Positions 55,592-64,000 of a DNA stretch of 64,000 bases are shown here, piece by piece; position 1 is the first letter of the stretch; each line of letters opens with the position of its first letter. The position numbers were made by a program, and so were the translations under genes. The stretch spans positions 39,832,026-39,896,025 of the forward strand of contig CM064523.1 of NCBI GenBank assembly GCA_032716605.1. Reading direction: 5' to 3'. This DNA comes from Paralithodes platypus. Its lineage: Eukaryota; Arthropoda; Malacostraca; Decapoda; Lithodidae. The notes beneath the pieces are model-generated. The model did no database searches, was not told where the DNA came from, and saw nothing but the letters and a program-made list of their open reading frames with translations.

Positions 55592-56123
55592 TCACTTTTT
55601 CTTTTCTTTTGTTTGTGGATGAGGGATACAAAAGGCAAAACTACTTGTGACGAGTGCCTCCCCCAGAGTTGAAAGAGTGACAGGGCCAAAATCAAGGAAT
55701 GTTCGTGGCAGAATGCCTGGACACACAAAGTTTGAAGCAATTCAAGTCATCGGACGAGAGAAAGATGGTTTCAGAGAGAGAGAGTTCCAGAGATCAACTG
55801 TTGAATAGAAGGAAGAGAGTTGCACAGAGTAGGGGTCGGATTGTGTTGCAAGATGGATGCTACATACTCAACGTAGAGGAGGTGGTATATTCTGATAAAG
55901 CTTTGGCAAACACTGATTATTGTAATAGCTGTAGAATAGCGTGAAAGATGCAACATTGAGGCGAAGAGAGAGAGATTGCAGAGAGTTGGTGAGTGAACAC
56001 GAGTTAATGAGACGAAAGGCTTTCTTTTCTATTTTGTCAAAAAGTGTTGTGTGAGAGGATCCTCCCCACACATGTGAAGAATACTCACTACATGACCGCA
56101 CTGTGCCCCTGTACTGGTAACAT
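55592..56123 (-). mobile_element. LINE-A8, 3'-end fragment in intron 3
   Basis: Reverse-oriented LINE-A 3'UTR (GAGTGCCTCCCCCAGAGTTGAAAGAGTGACAGGGCC reads as the complement of the family tail, about 55647-55683) followed by the C-terminal coding region with stops. It is cut off at about 56123, in the region encoding the reverse transcriptase thumb. The 3' end sits just after the exon 3 donor. Confidence 0.82.
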
Positions 56124-58358
56124 TTACATTGCAATAATAAGTAACAGTGTAAGGGGGGGGGGGTTGTAGTCTTTGCCTTTCTTTTCTTTTCCTGGACTTT
56201 GCTGTTACCCCCTCCTTATTTATTACTTAATGTTCATTCTGTTATTGTGTATTTCTTCCATACTTAATGGTGATTGATCCAACTTATTACTCTGGTGGCT
56301 TAATGGCCGTTGCATGCAAAGAAATACAGGTAAAAAAATGCAAATTGTATAAATTACACGTGAGAAAATAAAAACACAATATACCGTTTGGTATTACTTA
56401 ACTATATTAAAAAACACTGTAAAGGAAAATACACTTTTCACTGAGATACACAAATCAATAGGATTATTACTTTAGTCAACCACGGAATATATTGGTATTA
56501 TTGGCCCAATGAACTACTTCTTATCACCACATCAACGTTAACTAAAACCCTTCAGCAGGTGACCCCAAGGCCACTACCCTAGTAAACACACACTTCAGTC
56601 ACTAGGTTCATAAGGCGTACAACAGCTCACAATGGGGTGAAGGTTAGCTCAAGACTCAATTACACCAACAGCATCCTGTCTCAGTACAGCCACTAGGTCA
56701 TGCCCACTGGGGTGGACACAGGACTCTCTGCACGCGGTACTTCTCCCGGGACTTCGCTCCTGACCTGGGACCTGGTATTAACACTACCATTAATAAAACT
56801 GACAAAATTATATATCTAATTCATATTAACATTACAAAAGTGGTCAAATGTATCAATTAAGAGACAAACAAATAAGTATGTAAATTATTGGGTTACAGAT
56901 ATAATTTACTTAGTTGACCCTCAAAAATATAAAATAAAACGGTCCAAATAGAAAACGGAGGGTTGGGGATACAGATAAATTATAGTTTACTTAGTTGACC
57001 CACAAAAATATATACAGAAAATGGTCCAATTAGAAAACGGGATGTATAGGCCTACACCCGACTCGGGGAAAGAAATGTGGGCTTACATTAAGTTACATAC
57101 TGAACTTCTTATATAATTGTTATGATTATACTATACTAACATAATAGTATTAATATCTTATACATAATAAGGTTGACAGGAAAAATAGCATGGAATTCGA
57201 AATCTAAATTATCAATTATCAGACGGTGTAAATAACTTCACCTTCGATCATGACAAAGGAGGTCGTATAATTTCGTAATTACATATAAGAAACTGGACTT
57301 AAAATTAGCTTCAAAACTTATCTTAAATACTTCACAATTCATTTCAACTCACCTTCAACAGAAGGTTTTATCTAAACACAACACAGAATGAAAAGTTAAT
57401 ACTGAATAATTATCTCCCCTCTTGCCGCCCGAGGCGAGCGTCTAGGAGGGAGTGAAGGCACCTTGAGTAGGTAGAGACCCGCTGTAGGACTCTGGGGTCA
57501 ACGTATTTTGTCACAACAATAACCTTACCTTGATTAAATGAGCTCCTCAACTTACTTAAGAGTCTAATAAGACTTTCAAAGGATAATTGAATTACTTTTA
57601 TTTGATGTAAACGAATTTCAGGCACAAACATGTTAACTATTACATACGATATCCTAGGTAAGACTATAGTTTTTAAGTTGGAGGTAGGACTCATAAATTT
57701 CGACCTGTCAAGCCCTCTCGAGGTGGCTTTTGTCACTAAGGTTTCAGAATCAGGGTATCACACTAGAGATTAGGTACAAACAATTATTAGGCCAAATCTC
57801 AGCATTATACTAGAACCACAAACTTAAAGTTATGCTCGGCAATTAACTTTATACACCTGGAAGTGAATAAATGGCCAAAACATATCAATTTCATTCTAAT
57901 TCCAAAACAACATTGCTCCGATTGTGACACCCCTTTTCTTGACTTAATATAACAATACCAAAACAATTATATTTAATATATAAAGCTAGAATAATGACCC
58001 TCGTACCTATAAGACACCATTAGGCCTATTTAGTTATTTCGTTTTAACCATTAAAATGTATTATAGGTCAACTGATCTAATTATTAATCACGATAATAAC
58101 ACTGCTGAATATTTCAACTAATCTCAACACTGACTGGGTCATTATTGGGCTTAAAGTGAGTGAACAGTAAAAGTCTTGGTGTAAATATTGCCAAAATCAA
58201 GCTTAGTCAATTTAGACCCCTGACAACAGTCACTGACATGAAGTAGCTACAGTAAGTGATTCAGTGAAGCGGCAATAAATTGCATCAACTCACTCAAATG
58301 TGTATATTCATTCTGCCTAATAATTGTCCTGGACTCAATAATATATATTTTCCAACAG
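56124..58358. other. dpr-like intron 3 remainder, no gene recognised
   Basis: A/T-rich sequence without convincing coding. It holds a G-run of about 11 at 56152-56162 and a diverged tandem duplication of about 70 bp (56897-56960 and 56970-57040, sharing TTTACTTAGTTGACCC and GAAAACGG). The style resembles LTR-like sequence elsewhere in the window, but ends and target duplications could not be identified. Confidence 0.4.
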
Positions 58359-58447
58359 GTTGCCTACCACCAACGACACTGGTATATATGAGTGTCAGAT
58401 TAACACCAAGCCAATCATCACACAACTTATCACCTTAAATGTCCTAG
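58359..58447 (+). CDS. dpr: dpr-like exon 4: last strands of Ig1
   Basis: Acceptor TCCAACAG and donor CTAG|GTCAGT; phase 2 in, phase 1 out. The split codon gives Arg133. Then LPTTNDTGIYECQINTKPII carries the Ig D-x-G-x-Y-x-C motif (Asp139, Gly141, Tyr143, Cys145), which pairs with Cys83. It is followed by TQLITLNVL, the G strand leading into the Ig1-Ig2 junction. Asn138-Asp-Thr is a potential N-glycosylation site. Family members usually have RDxGIYECQVSTEP-like sequence here. Confidence 0.92.
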
Positions 58448-59245
58448 GTCAGTGATGTGTGTATGTGTTGAAGCAATTCACGGTTAAACATTAAGAGAAC
58501 ATTCTGACACTTATGATATGTTTGAATATTAAGACAATGATCTAAATTCACAGCCATATCATATGATTTATGCTCTTGGCAACAATAACAAGTACTTCAC
58601 AATTGGCTATTGAAATTATCGGAAAGCCATTTCAGTTACACGAGTCTAACCATTGTTGTTTATCTCCAATGGATTGGTTAATGTTTGGAATTGACAATGC
58701 TACTATCATTGGGTGAACCCCATAAAATGTTAACCCACAAAATATTCAATACATTTTGGAATTGTGGTGACCCAGGAACACCGAAAGAGTTGCACAGTGG
58801 TTGTTGTTGTTGTTGTTCCCCAAGCTGCCTGGCCGAACAGCCTCAAGGCCCCGAGCAAGGCCAAGGCCATAACCGAGCTCCCTGCCGGCCACAATAAAGC
58901 CTGGGTGACCGAAGCCACTCCATGGCGGGGAGCTGAGGAGGGTGCGGGAACGCCCGGGAAACCAAAGCCCCCCCAGGGCCCTGTGCCCCTCAGCAATTAT
59001 GAAGAGAAAGTTGAGGGGCAAAGGAAAAATGTGACGCTTTGGCTTCCAATCTTGGTATATTGGGAGGTCAATCCACGGAAGAGACACCGTCACTTGAGAT
59101 CTAGAAAATATATAAGTAAAAGGAACAGTCAGAGTAAGCTATGGGTATGGCAGAGATCGCTCAGTTCTCACTCTGATAAACCAGCCCATCACCACATGAC
59201 TAGAAACCAATCCTCTCAGCATCAGCTAGGAAAGGCCCTAGAAAG

Positions 59246-59309
59246 CGGGGGGGTATAGCTCCCCTATTTCAACCCCTTTCGGGGTTAGGCACCCGCCTTT
59301 TCGGGGTGG
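59246..59309. other. Cluster of three GC-rich stem-loops
   Basis: Three adjacent inverted repeats: GGGG-TATAGCT-CCCC (about 59249-59263), AACCCC-TTTC-GGGGTT (59271-59286) and CACCC-GCCTTTTC-GGGGTG (about 59290-59308). They lie in otherwise A/T-rich intron. Function unknown; they may be part of a transposon end. Confidence 0.55.
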
Positions 59310-59404
59310 TTTCAACAAAATGCAGCCATCCCTCACACGTCAAATCAAACTCTGCGGTGGTCCAGACAACAATTCTACGGCTGACTCATCAGCAGGAGAT
59401 GTAA

Positions 59405-59515
59405 CATTGAGTGGGCACACCACTCACCTGATATGAACCCCCAAGATTTGTACCCTTTGGGTTCTTTGAAGTATTGCATGTACAGGGAAAATCCCAAGGC
59501 AAGCGATGACCAAAA
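59405..59515 (+). pseudogene. Tc1/mariner-type transposase C-terminal remnant
   Basis: In one frame the sequence reads EWAHHSPDMNPQDLYPLGSL then KYCMYRENPKASDDQK and stop. This resembles the WPxxSPDLNPxDxxLWGxLK stretch near the third catalytic acidic residue of Tc1/mariner-type transposases. No other part of the transposase is intact. A CACCCTGTATA sequence at about 59749-59759 may be the element's end. Short and decayed, so only the family is claimed. Confidence 0.5.
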
Positions 59516-60144
59516 ATAAACTATTGAAGGCAATATACTGTAAGGTATATTCCCATTTCCTAGTTTGTTTTCGATGCTAGGGGAGTCATTATGAACGAGC
59601 GTGAAAATTATCCATCATTTCCTCTACAGACTTATAATTTTCTGTCAATGTGAAACCTCATCTCAAACTACCGTGTACCAAACTTCAAGTATTTTCTCAT
59701 TGATTGTACACAATATTTACTTATATGTGGGTTGCATTTGTTGGAGGTCACCCTGTATATCACTCTCAATACCTGATAAACTATGTTTACAACTGAATAA
59801 TAAACATCTTTTCAGCAGGGAACAGGAACAAGGAAAATTGTTTAAGCTGATGGCATGAGCTTTGGTATACTTGCATTGTGATATACATCATATACATACA
59901 TTCTGGCCTATTTATACACAAATAGTTTGAGTAGTCTTCAAACAGCCTCATAAGTATTAGACGAAACTATGTTAGTGTTTTCATTAGTATAAATAGTTAC
60001 ACAATATTTTGAGGAACATAACATTATTTCCTGATGTTAAACACCGATGGAATTACACTAACTGTCTTTGATTTGGTTCTACAGAAGATTTCCCTAATCA
60101 CTTAACACCACATCGAAAACACTATTTATAATCTGTGACTTTGC

Positions 60145-60668
60145 AAGACGGGTGCTGCATGTTCTACGAAGAGGGGGTGGGATACACTGAGAGAGCTCTG
60201 AGGAACACTGGTTATTGTAATAGCGATAGAATAGTAAGAGAGATGCAACATTGTGGCAAAGAGAGAGAGAGAGACTGCAGATAATTGGTGATTAGACGTG
60301 AGTTAATGAGACAAAAAGCGTTATTTTCTACTTTGTCTAGAAGTGCTGTGTGAGAGGATCCTCCCAACACGTGTGAACAATACTCAAACATGGAAGCACT
60401 GTGCCCCTGCACAGAACAAGAAGCTGCGCAGGGGTAAAGAACCCCTGGATGTGGTTGAGCTCACCCAACTTCTGGGAAGCTGTTTTAGCTAGAGTGGTAA
60501 TATGATCATTCCAAGAGAAATCAGAAGAGAGACACCAAGAGCATTAAGAGACAGATGGAGAAATTGCGTTTTGGAAGCATTGAAAGTAACAAGATTTTCT
60601 CTGCCCCAATTATCGATAGTAGAGAGATCAGAAGTTAGGTGTTTTATGGCCTCGTTATGTTGTAGATC
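60145..60668 (-). mobile_element. LINE-A9, fragment of the 3' coding region in intron 4
   Basis: The complement encodes MFEYCSHVLGGSSHTALLDK, the family motif EYCSHVWGGSSHTALLDKV of the LINE-A RT C-terminal region. Flanking blocks match LINE-A in order, with stops and small deletions. Both ends are truncated. Confidence 0.75.
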
Positions 60669-60940
60669 ATTACGGTATCAGAAATATGAATAACATTGGT
60701 ATAAATCTCCTTCGCACGTGTTCATAATATAGTCTAGTAATTACCAATACTATCCTCAACATGAAAATCAAGAAAGAGCATTGTAGATGCATCCAAACAT
60801 TAGTAATTGAAATACCAATGATTGAAATACATCATTTATTTGCAGCAGAATAACCAGAATAAGAAACTATTGATGTATTTTATAGCGCAATTATCGAAAT
60901 ATTTATATCCTGTTTATAAACTGAATTTTTGTTCTTATAG

Positions 60941-61068
60941 AGCCCCGAGCAGTGATCACAGCTGGTAATTCATTACACCTGGACGAGGGCTCTACCCTGA
61001 GGCTGACCTGCAAGTTGATCCACGCCCCGGCACCCGCAGAGTTCCTCCTCTGGTACCACGAACAGAAT
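60941..61068 (+). CDS. dpr: dpr-like exon 5: first half of Ig2
   Basis: Acceptor TTCTTATAG, donor AAT|GTAAAA; phase 1 in, phase 0 out. The split codon gives Glu163 followed by PRAVITAGNSLHLDEGSTLR, LTCKLIHAPAPAEFLLWYHE and QN. This corresponds to the dpr Ig2 start (VEPxAxIxGxxxLxxxxGSxxxLxC, then PxPPxxxxWxH). Cys186 and Trp200 are the Ig2 core residues. GTAAAA is a rather weak donor compared with the others in this gene. Confidence 0.9.
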
Positions 61069-61236
61069 GTAAAAAATCACCAATTGAAGAAATCTAAATG
61101 ACCCTTGTATTTAATGTTCTTGTGAATAATGTTTTCTAAGAATTTGTCCATCAATAACTAAATTTCGTAGATAACACTGAAATACTTCAAAATATATTAT
61201 TATCAATTCTGTTTCTCTCTCTCTATTGTGTGTCAG

Positions 61237-61402
61237 GTGGCGAACTACGAAGTGGATAAAGTAGAGATTAACATAAGAGTGGAAGACAACACCACCATCT
61301 CCACCCTGACCCTTGTTGATGCCCAGGTATACAACAGCGGCACCTACACCTGCAGTCCAGCTAACGCCAAGTCTGCCGCTGTCAGGGTCCATGTGCTGAG
61401 TG
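61237..61402 (+). CDS. dpr: dpr-like exon 6: second half of Ig2
   Basis: Acceptor GTGTGTCAG after a CT-rich tract; donor AGTG|GTCAGT; phase 0 in, phase 1 out. It encodes VANYEVDKVEINIRVEDNTT then ISTLTLVDAQVYNSGTYTCS and PANAKSAAVRVHVLS. Asp233, Tyr237, Gly240, Tyr242 and Cys244 fit the Ig strand F region; Cys244 pairs with Cys186. Asn223-Thr-Thr is a glycosylation sequon. The last 22 coding bases and the donor are the first part of a 55-bp tandem repeat with 13 copies, so many copies of this exon end and donor follow in the intron. Confidence 0.92.
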
Positions 61403-62101
61403 GTCAGTATGTCAACCACTTCATAGGTTATTGTAGTCAGGGTCCATGTGCTGAGTGGTCAGTATGTCAACCACTACATAGGTTCTTGTAGTCAGGGTCC
61501 ATGTGCGGAGTGGTCAGTATGTCAACCACTTCATAGGTTATTGTAGTCAGGGTCCATGTGCTGAGTGGTCAGTATGTCAACCACTACATATGTTCTTGTA
61601 GTCAGGGTCCATGTGCGGAGTGGTCAGTATGTCAACCACTTCATAGGTTATTGTAGTCAGGGTCCATGTGCGGAGTGGTCAATATGTCAACCACTTCATA
61701 GGTTATTGTAGTCAGGGTCCACGTGCTGAGTGGTCAGTATGTCAACCACTTCATAGGTTATTGTAGTCAGGGTCCATGTGCGGAGTGGTCAGTATGTCAA
61801 CCACTTCATAGGTTATTGTAGTCAGGGTCCACGTGCTGAGTGGTCAGTATGTCAATCACTTCATAGGTTATTGTAGTCAGGGTCCATGTGCTGAGTGGTC
61901 AGTATGTCAACCACTACATAGGTTCTTGTAGTCAGGGTCCATGTGTTGAGTGGTCAGTATGTCATCCACTTCATAGGTTATTGTAGTCAGGGTCCATGTG
62001 CTGAGTGGTCAGTATGTCAACCGCTACATAGGTTCTTGTAGTCAGGGTCCATGTGCTGAATGGTCAGTATGTCAACCATTTCATAGGTTATTGTAGTCAG
62101 G
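61381..62101 (+). repeat. 55-bp minisatellite spanning the exon 6 donor, 13 copies
   Basis: Units of exactly 55 bp begin at 61381, 61436, 61491 and so on to 62041, with a partial GTCAGG at 62096-62101. Each starts GTCAGGGTCCATGTGCTGAG and then carries TGGTCAGTATGTCAACCACT. The first unit covers the last 22 coding bases of exon 6 plus the GTCAGT donor. Variants: CTGAG/CGGAG near the donor, ACTTCATAGGTTATT/ACTACATAGGTTCTT at the unit end, and CATGTG/CACGTG. In unit 6 the donor is changed to GTCAAT. The unit length is not a multiple of three. Confidence 0.97.
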
Positions 62102-62761
62102 ACAATTATAATCTTAATCTGTCACAGGTAGAAATTAGCATTGACATAACCCCCTTCACCACCATTATATAATTGTCGTCATAATCTTGACACCATTAGA
62201 CGGTTATATTTAGTTTATAATGTACCTCTACAACTCAATTGGGAACATACAATCTCAATAAACCCTCTTAATAACATAGGCCCTTTTCAAACTGCAGAAC
62301 ACCGTATAATTATAGCCAGAATCAAAGGTAAACAAGGATCATGGTGCTGAATGGGGTAAGGCGGCAGACTGTTAATTCATCACCCTTTGTGACATAACAA
62401 AATGGATTATTACAATTATGATCATCTCCACTCTGAAAAAAGAAAGACAATTGTTAGTGACTTGATCATATTGGAAGTGCAGGCGCATGAGACCCTCACT
62501 TGAACAAAGTGAGGTAGGATAATGTAATACATTTTAGCCAGATGATTTGACAAGGGGTTGTTTGCAAACCGGTTTCCGATTGCACAAATTTTGTCATACT
62601 GTTATAATTATTCTTCAATTATTGTCATACTGTTATAATTATTCTTCAATTATACATAATATTATGAACTGTTGTGTAAGATTTATAATAGTTAAATATT
62701 TATATAGTGATACACATACAAAACAACCAAATCATACATGCACCTGTTTGTTTATTTCCAG

Positions 62762-63129
62762 GTGAACATCCGGCAGCCATACAGACCAACTCATCATCCT
62801 ACAGTCATCTATCACTCTCTCTCCTCTCCCTCCTCTCCTTCTCATTATCCTTCAGCAGACCTTCTTGCTCACTGTTGGTCTCCTTCCTCAAGCCTTCCTC
62901 ATTAAGATTAATTACTAAGTTAATTAGTTCCTGTTTTGTCCTCCTCTCCTTCATTAGTTCGCTGTTTTCTTATTTCACATTTAACCTGACTAGAATATCT
63001 TGTAGAACACTAACCTTCTTGTTGTCACTTTCTGTTATTCTTTTCATATTATCATTTTCATTCTTATCATCATACTTTGTAAATCCTCCAGTTCATTTCC
63101 TTTGTCTTGTGCTGTCCTTCTTCTCTTAA
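62762..63129 (+). CDS. dpr: dpr-like exon 7: C-terminal tail
   Basis: Acceptor TTATTTCCAG; phase 1 in. The split codon gives Gly261, then EHPAAIQTNSSS: the (N/S)GEHPAAxQ motif that ends the Ig2 region in dpr proteins. The remaining residues, about 110, are very rich in Ser, Leu and Phe (LSLLSLLSFSLSF, later SVILFILSFSFL) and encoded by TCTCCT-type low-complexity DNA, with stop TAA at 63127-63129. Insect dpr proteins often end in a hydrophobic segment, either a GPI signal or a membrane anchor, and this tail could serve so. The tail is longer and more repetitive than I would expect, so an earlier end by a further splice is possible. Confidence 0.72.
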
Positions 63130-63619
63130 TACACATACAATTACGACCAACTTTCATTGTATTTGTCCTTCTCCTGTGTTCCTTTTGCCTCTTTATATAT
63201 TCCAATTGTACGTTCTTCCCTCCATTTTCCTCTTCTTCCCTTTCTGTCTACTTGTGTTGATGATCTCCCTCCCTCCGCCACACCTCAGCGATCATGCCAG
63301 ACCCCAGAGTGACGGAGACATGATGACGGCAGAGTTACAAGTGTCTGGGGAACTCGTGATAGTGGCAACGTTACAAGTAGGTCGCATCATCTAGCCCATC
63401 GATAACGATGTTTGAAACGCTATTTACATCCACTCATAAAAGACGCTTGGAAATATAGACAATGTTAGCAATAAAACCTTATAAAAGTGCACCATTAAAT
63501 GTATGTGTGTAATTCAGAAATAAACAAATATATGTATAAATTACCTATAACAAAATAAAATATGAATGCTATATCGATGGAAATATTAACCTTAAAGTTA
63601 TATTTTAGAAAGAAAGGAA
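63130..63619 (+). other. Sequence downstream of the dpr-like stop, with possible poly(A) signals
   Basis: No coding recognised. AATAAA hexamers at about 63470-63475 and 63519-63524 could end the dpr-like transcript, 340-400 bp after the stop. In A/T-rich DNA such hexamers arise often by chance, so the assignment is tentative. Confidence 0.3.
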
Positions 63620-63664
63620 CTTATAATATATATATACTGTATATATATATATTTTTTTTTTACA

Positions 63665-63720
<56 letters not shown>

Positions 63721-63799
63721 TATACATATATTTATTATACATATATTTATTATACATATATTAATTATACATATATTTATTATACATATATTTATTATA

Positions 63800-63871
<72 letters not shown>

Positions 63872-63898
63872 GGTATATATATATATATATATATATAG

Positions 63899-63940
<42 letters not shown>

Positions 63941-63952
63941 CTGTATATATAT

Positions 63953-64000
<48 letters not shown>
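63620..64000. repeat. (TA)n microsatellite with internal ATTATACATAT repeats
   Basis: Long (TA)n tracts run to the window end. Between about 63717 and 63800 there are five units of roughly 16 bp (TTTATTATACATATAT). ORFs of Tyr/Ile alternation over this region are artefacts. Confidence 0.95.

Larger units (their letters stand above)
58448..60940. other. dpr-like intron 4 with decayed elements
   Basis: About 2.5 kb. From about 58760 to 59310 there is a GC-richer block with a (GTT)n run (about 58799-58816), open in one frame for 165 codons but without recognisable domain. Next comes a decayed mariner-type transposase fragment near 59405-59515 and a reverse LINE-A fragment at 60145-60668. The rest is A/T-rich and unassigned. 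Confidence 0.5.
34045..63129 (+). other. dpr: dpr-family two-Ig-domain gene, whole span of seven exons
   Basis: Seven exons with AG/GT boundaries join into 1149 coding bases (382 residues plus stop) with matching phases throughout: 34069-34102, 34419-34660, 55457-55578, 58359-58447, 60941-61068, 61237-61402, 62762-63129. The product has a signal peptide (about residues 1-16), Ig1 with Cys83, Trp95 and Cys145, Ig2 with Cys186, Trp200 and Cys244, the GEHPAA motif typical of the end of the dpr Ig2 region, and a hydrophobic Ser/Leu/Phe-rich tail. In insects dpr proteins are neuronal cell-surface recognition molecules that bind DIP-family receptors during synaptic partner choice. The family call is strong. 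Which paralogue it is cannot be told, and the symbol is generic. Intron 2 is about 20.8 kb, mostly satellite and transposons; introns 1 and 5 are short (316 and 168 bp). The start codon and the C-terminal tail are the least certain parts. Confidence 0.88.

Noticed and set aside
58764..59258. 164-residue ORF in the GC-richer block of intron 4
   Set aside because: The translation starts in a (GTT)n repeat (polyvaline) and has no family resemblance; the opposite strand is equally open. Treated as unclassified repeat DNA.
63290..63400. Possible extra dpr-like exon after an AG near 63289 (frame 63107-63394)
   Set aside because: No Ig or dpr motif in the translation and no phase constraint to support it; the upstream frame already ends at 63129.

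Overview
This is eukaryotic genomic DNA, most likely from an arthropod and probably a decapod crustacean. That placement is inferred from a dpr-family neuronal immunoglobulin gene split by introns, very dense LINEs and Penelope-like elements, and long (TA)n, (GT)n and A/C-rich tandem repeats. No marker gene fixes the species. There is no bacterial-type gene organisation, no CRISPR array and no rRNA.

Layout. Positions 1-33.3 kb are almost entirely nested mobile elements. They include at least seven fragments of one APE-type LINE, called LINE-A here, usually abutting (TA)n tracts. Two Penelope-like elements with inverted arms occupy 4.4-12.8 kb. There are tRNA-derived SINEs, three copies of a TTAA-flanked (piggyBac-type) non-autonomous DNA transposon, a 1.3-kb TIR transposon with TA target, a CR1/Jockey-type LINE-B nested in LINE-A, and a 3.3-kb solo-LTR-like element.

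From 34.0 to 63.1 kb lies the one host gene I can support: a seven-exon, plus-strand dpr-family (Defective proboscis extension response) two-Ig-domain cell-surface protein. Its splice phases join into one 382-residue reading frame. Intron 2 is about 20.8 kb and is filled with an A/C-rich satellite (18-bp unit ACACCACCACCAACAGTA, roughly 9 kb in five blocks). The satellite is interrupted by a LINE-A copy, a decayed LINE-C, a solo-LTR-like element with a perfect 5-bp target duplication, and a LINE-B copy with an uninterrupted 854-codon ORF. It runs to within about 20 bp of exon 3. A 13-copy, 55-bp minisatellite that includes the exon 6 splice donor follows exon 6, and the exon 2 donor is locally duplicated as well.

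The window ends in downstream sequence and a (TA)n tract. The many long ORFs in the satellite (TVGGGV or NTTTNS type, on both strands) follow from a repeat unit divisible by three and are not annotated as genes. Element names (LINE-A, LINE-B, PLE1 and so on) are local labels. Classifications come from reading motifs by eye; no database was searched.
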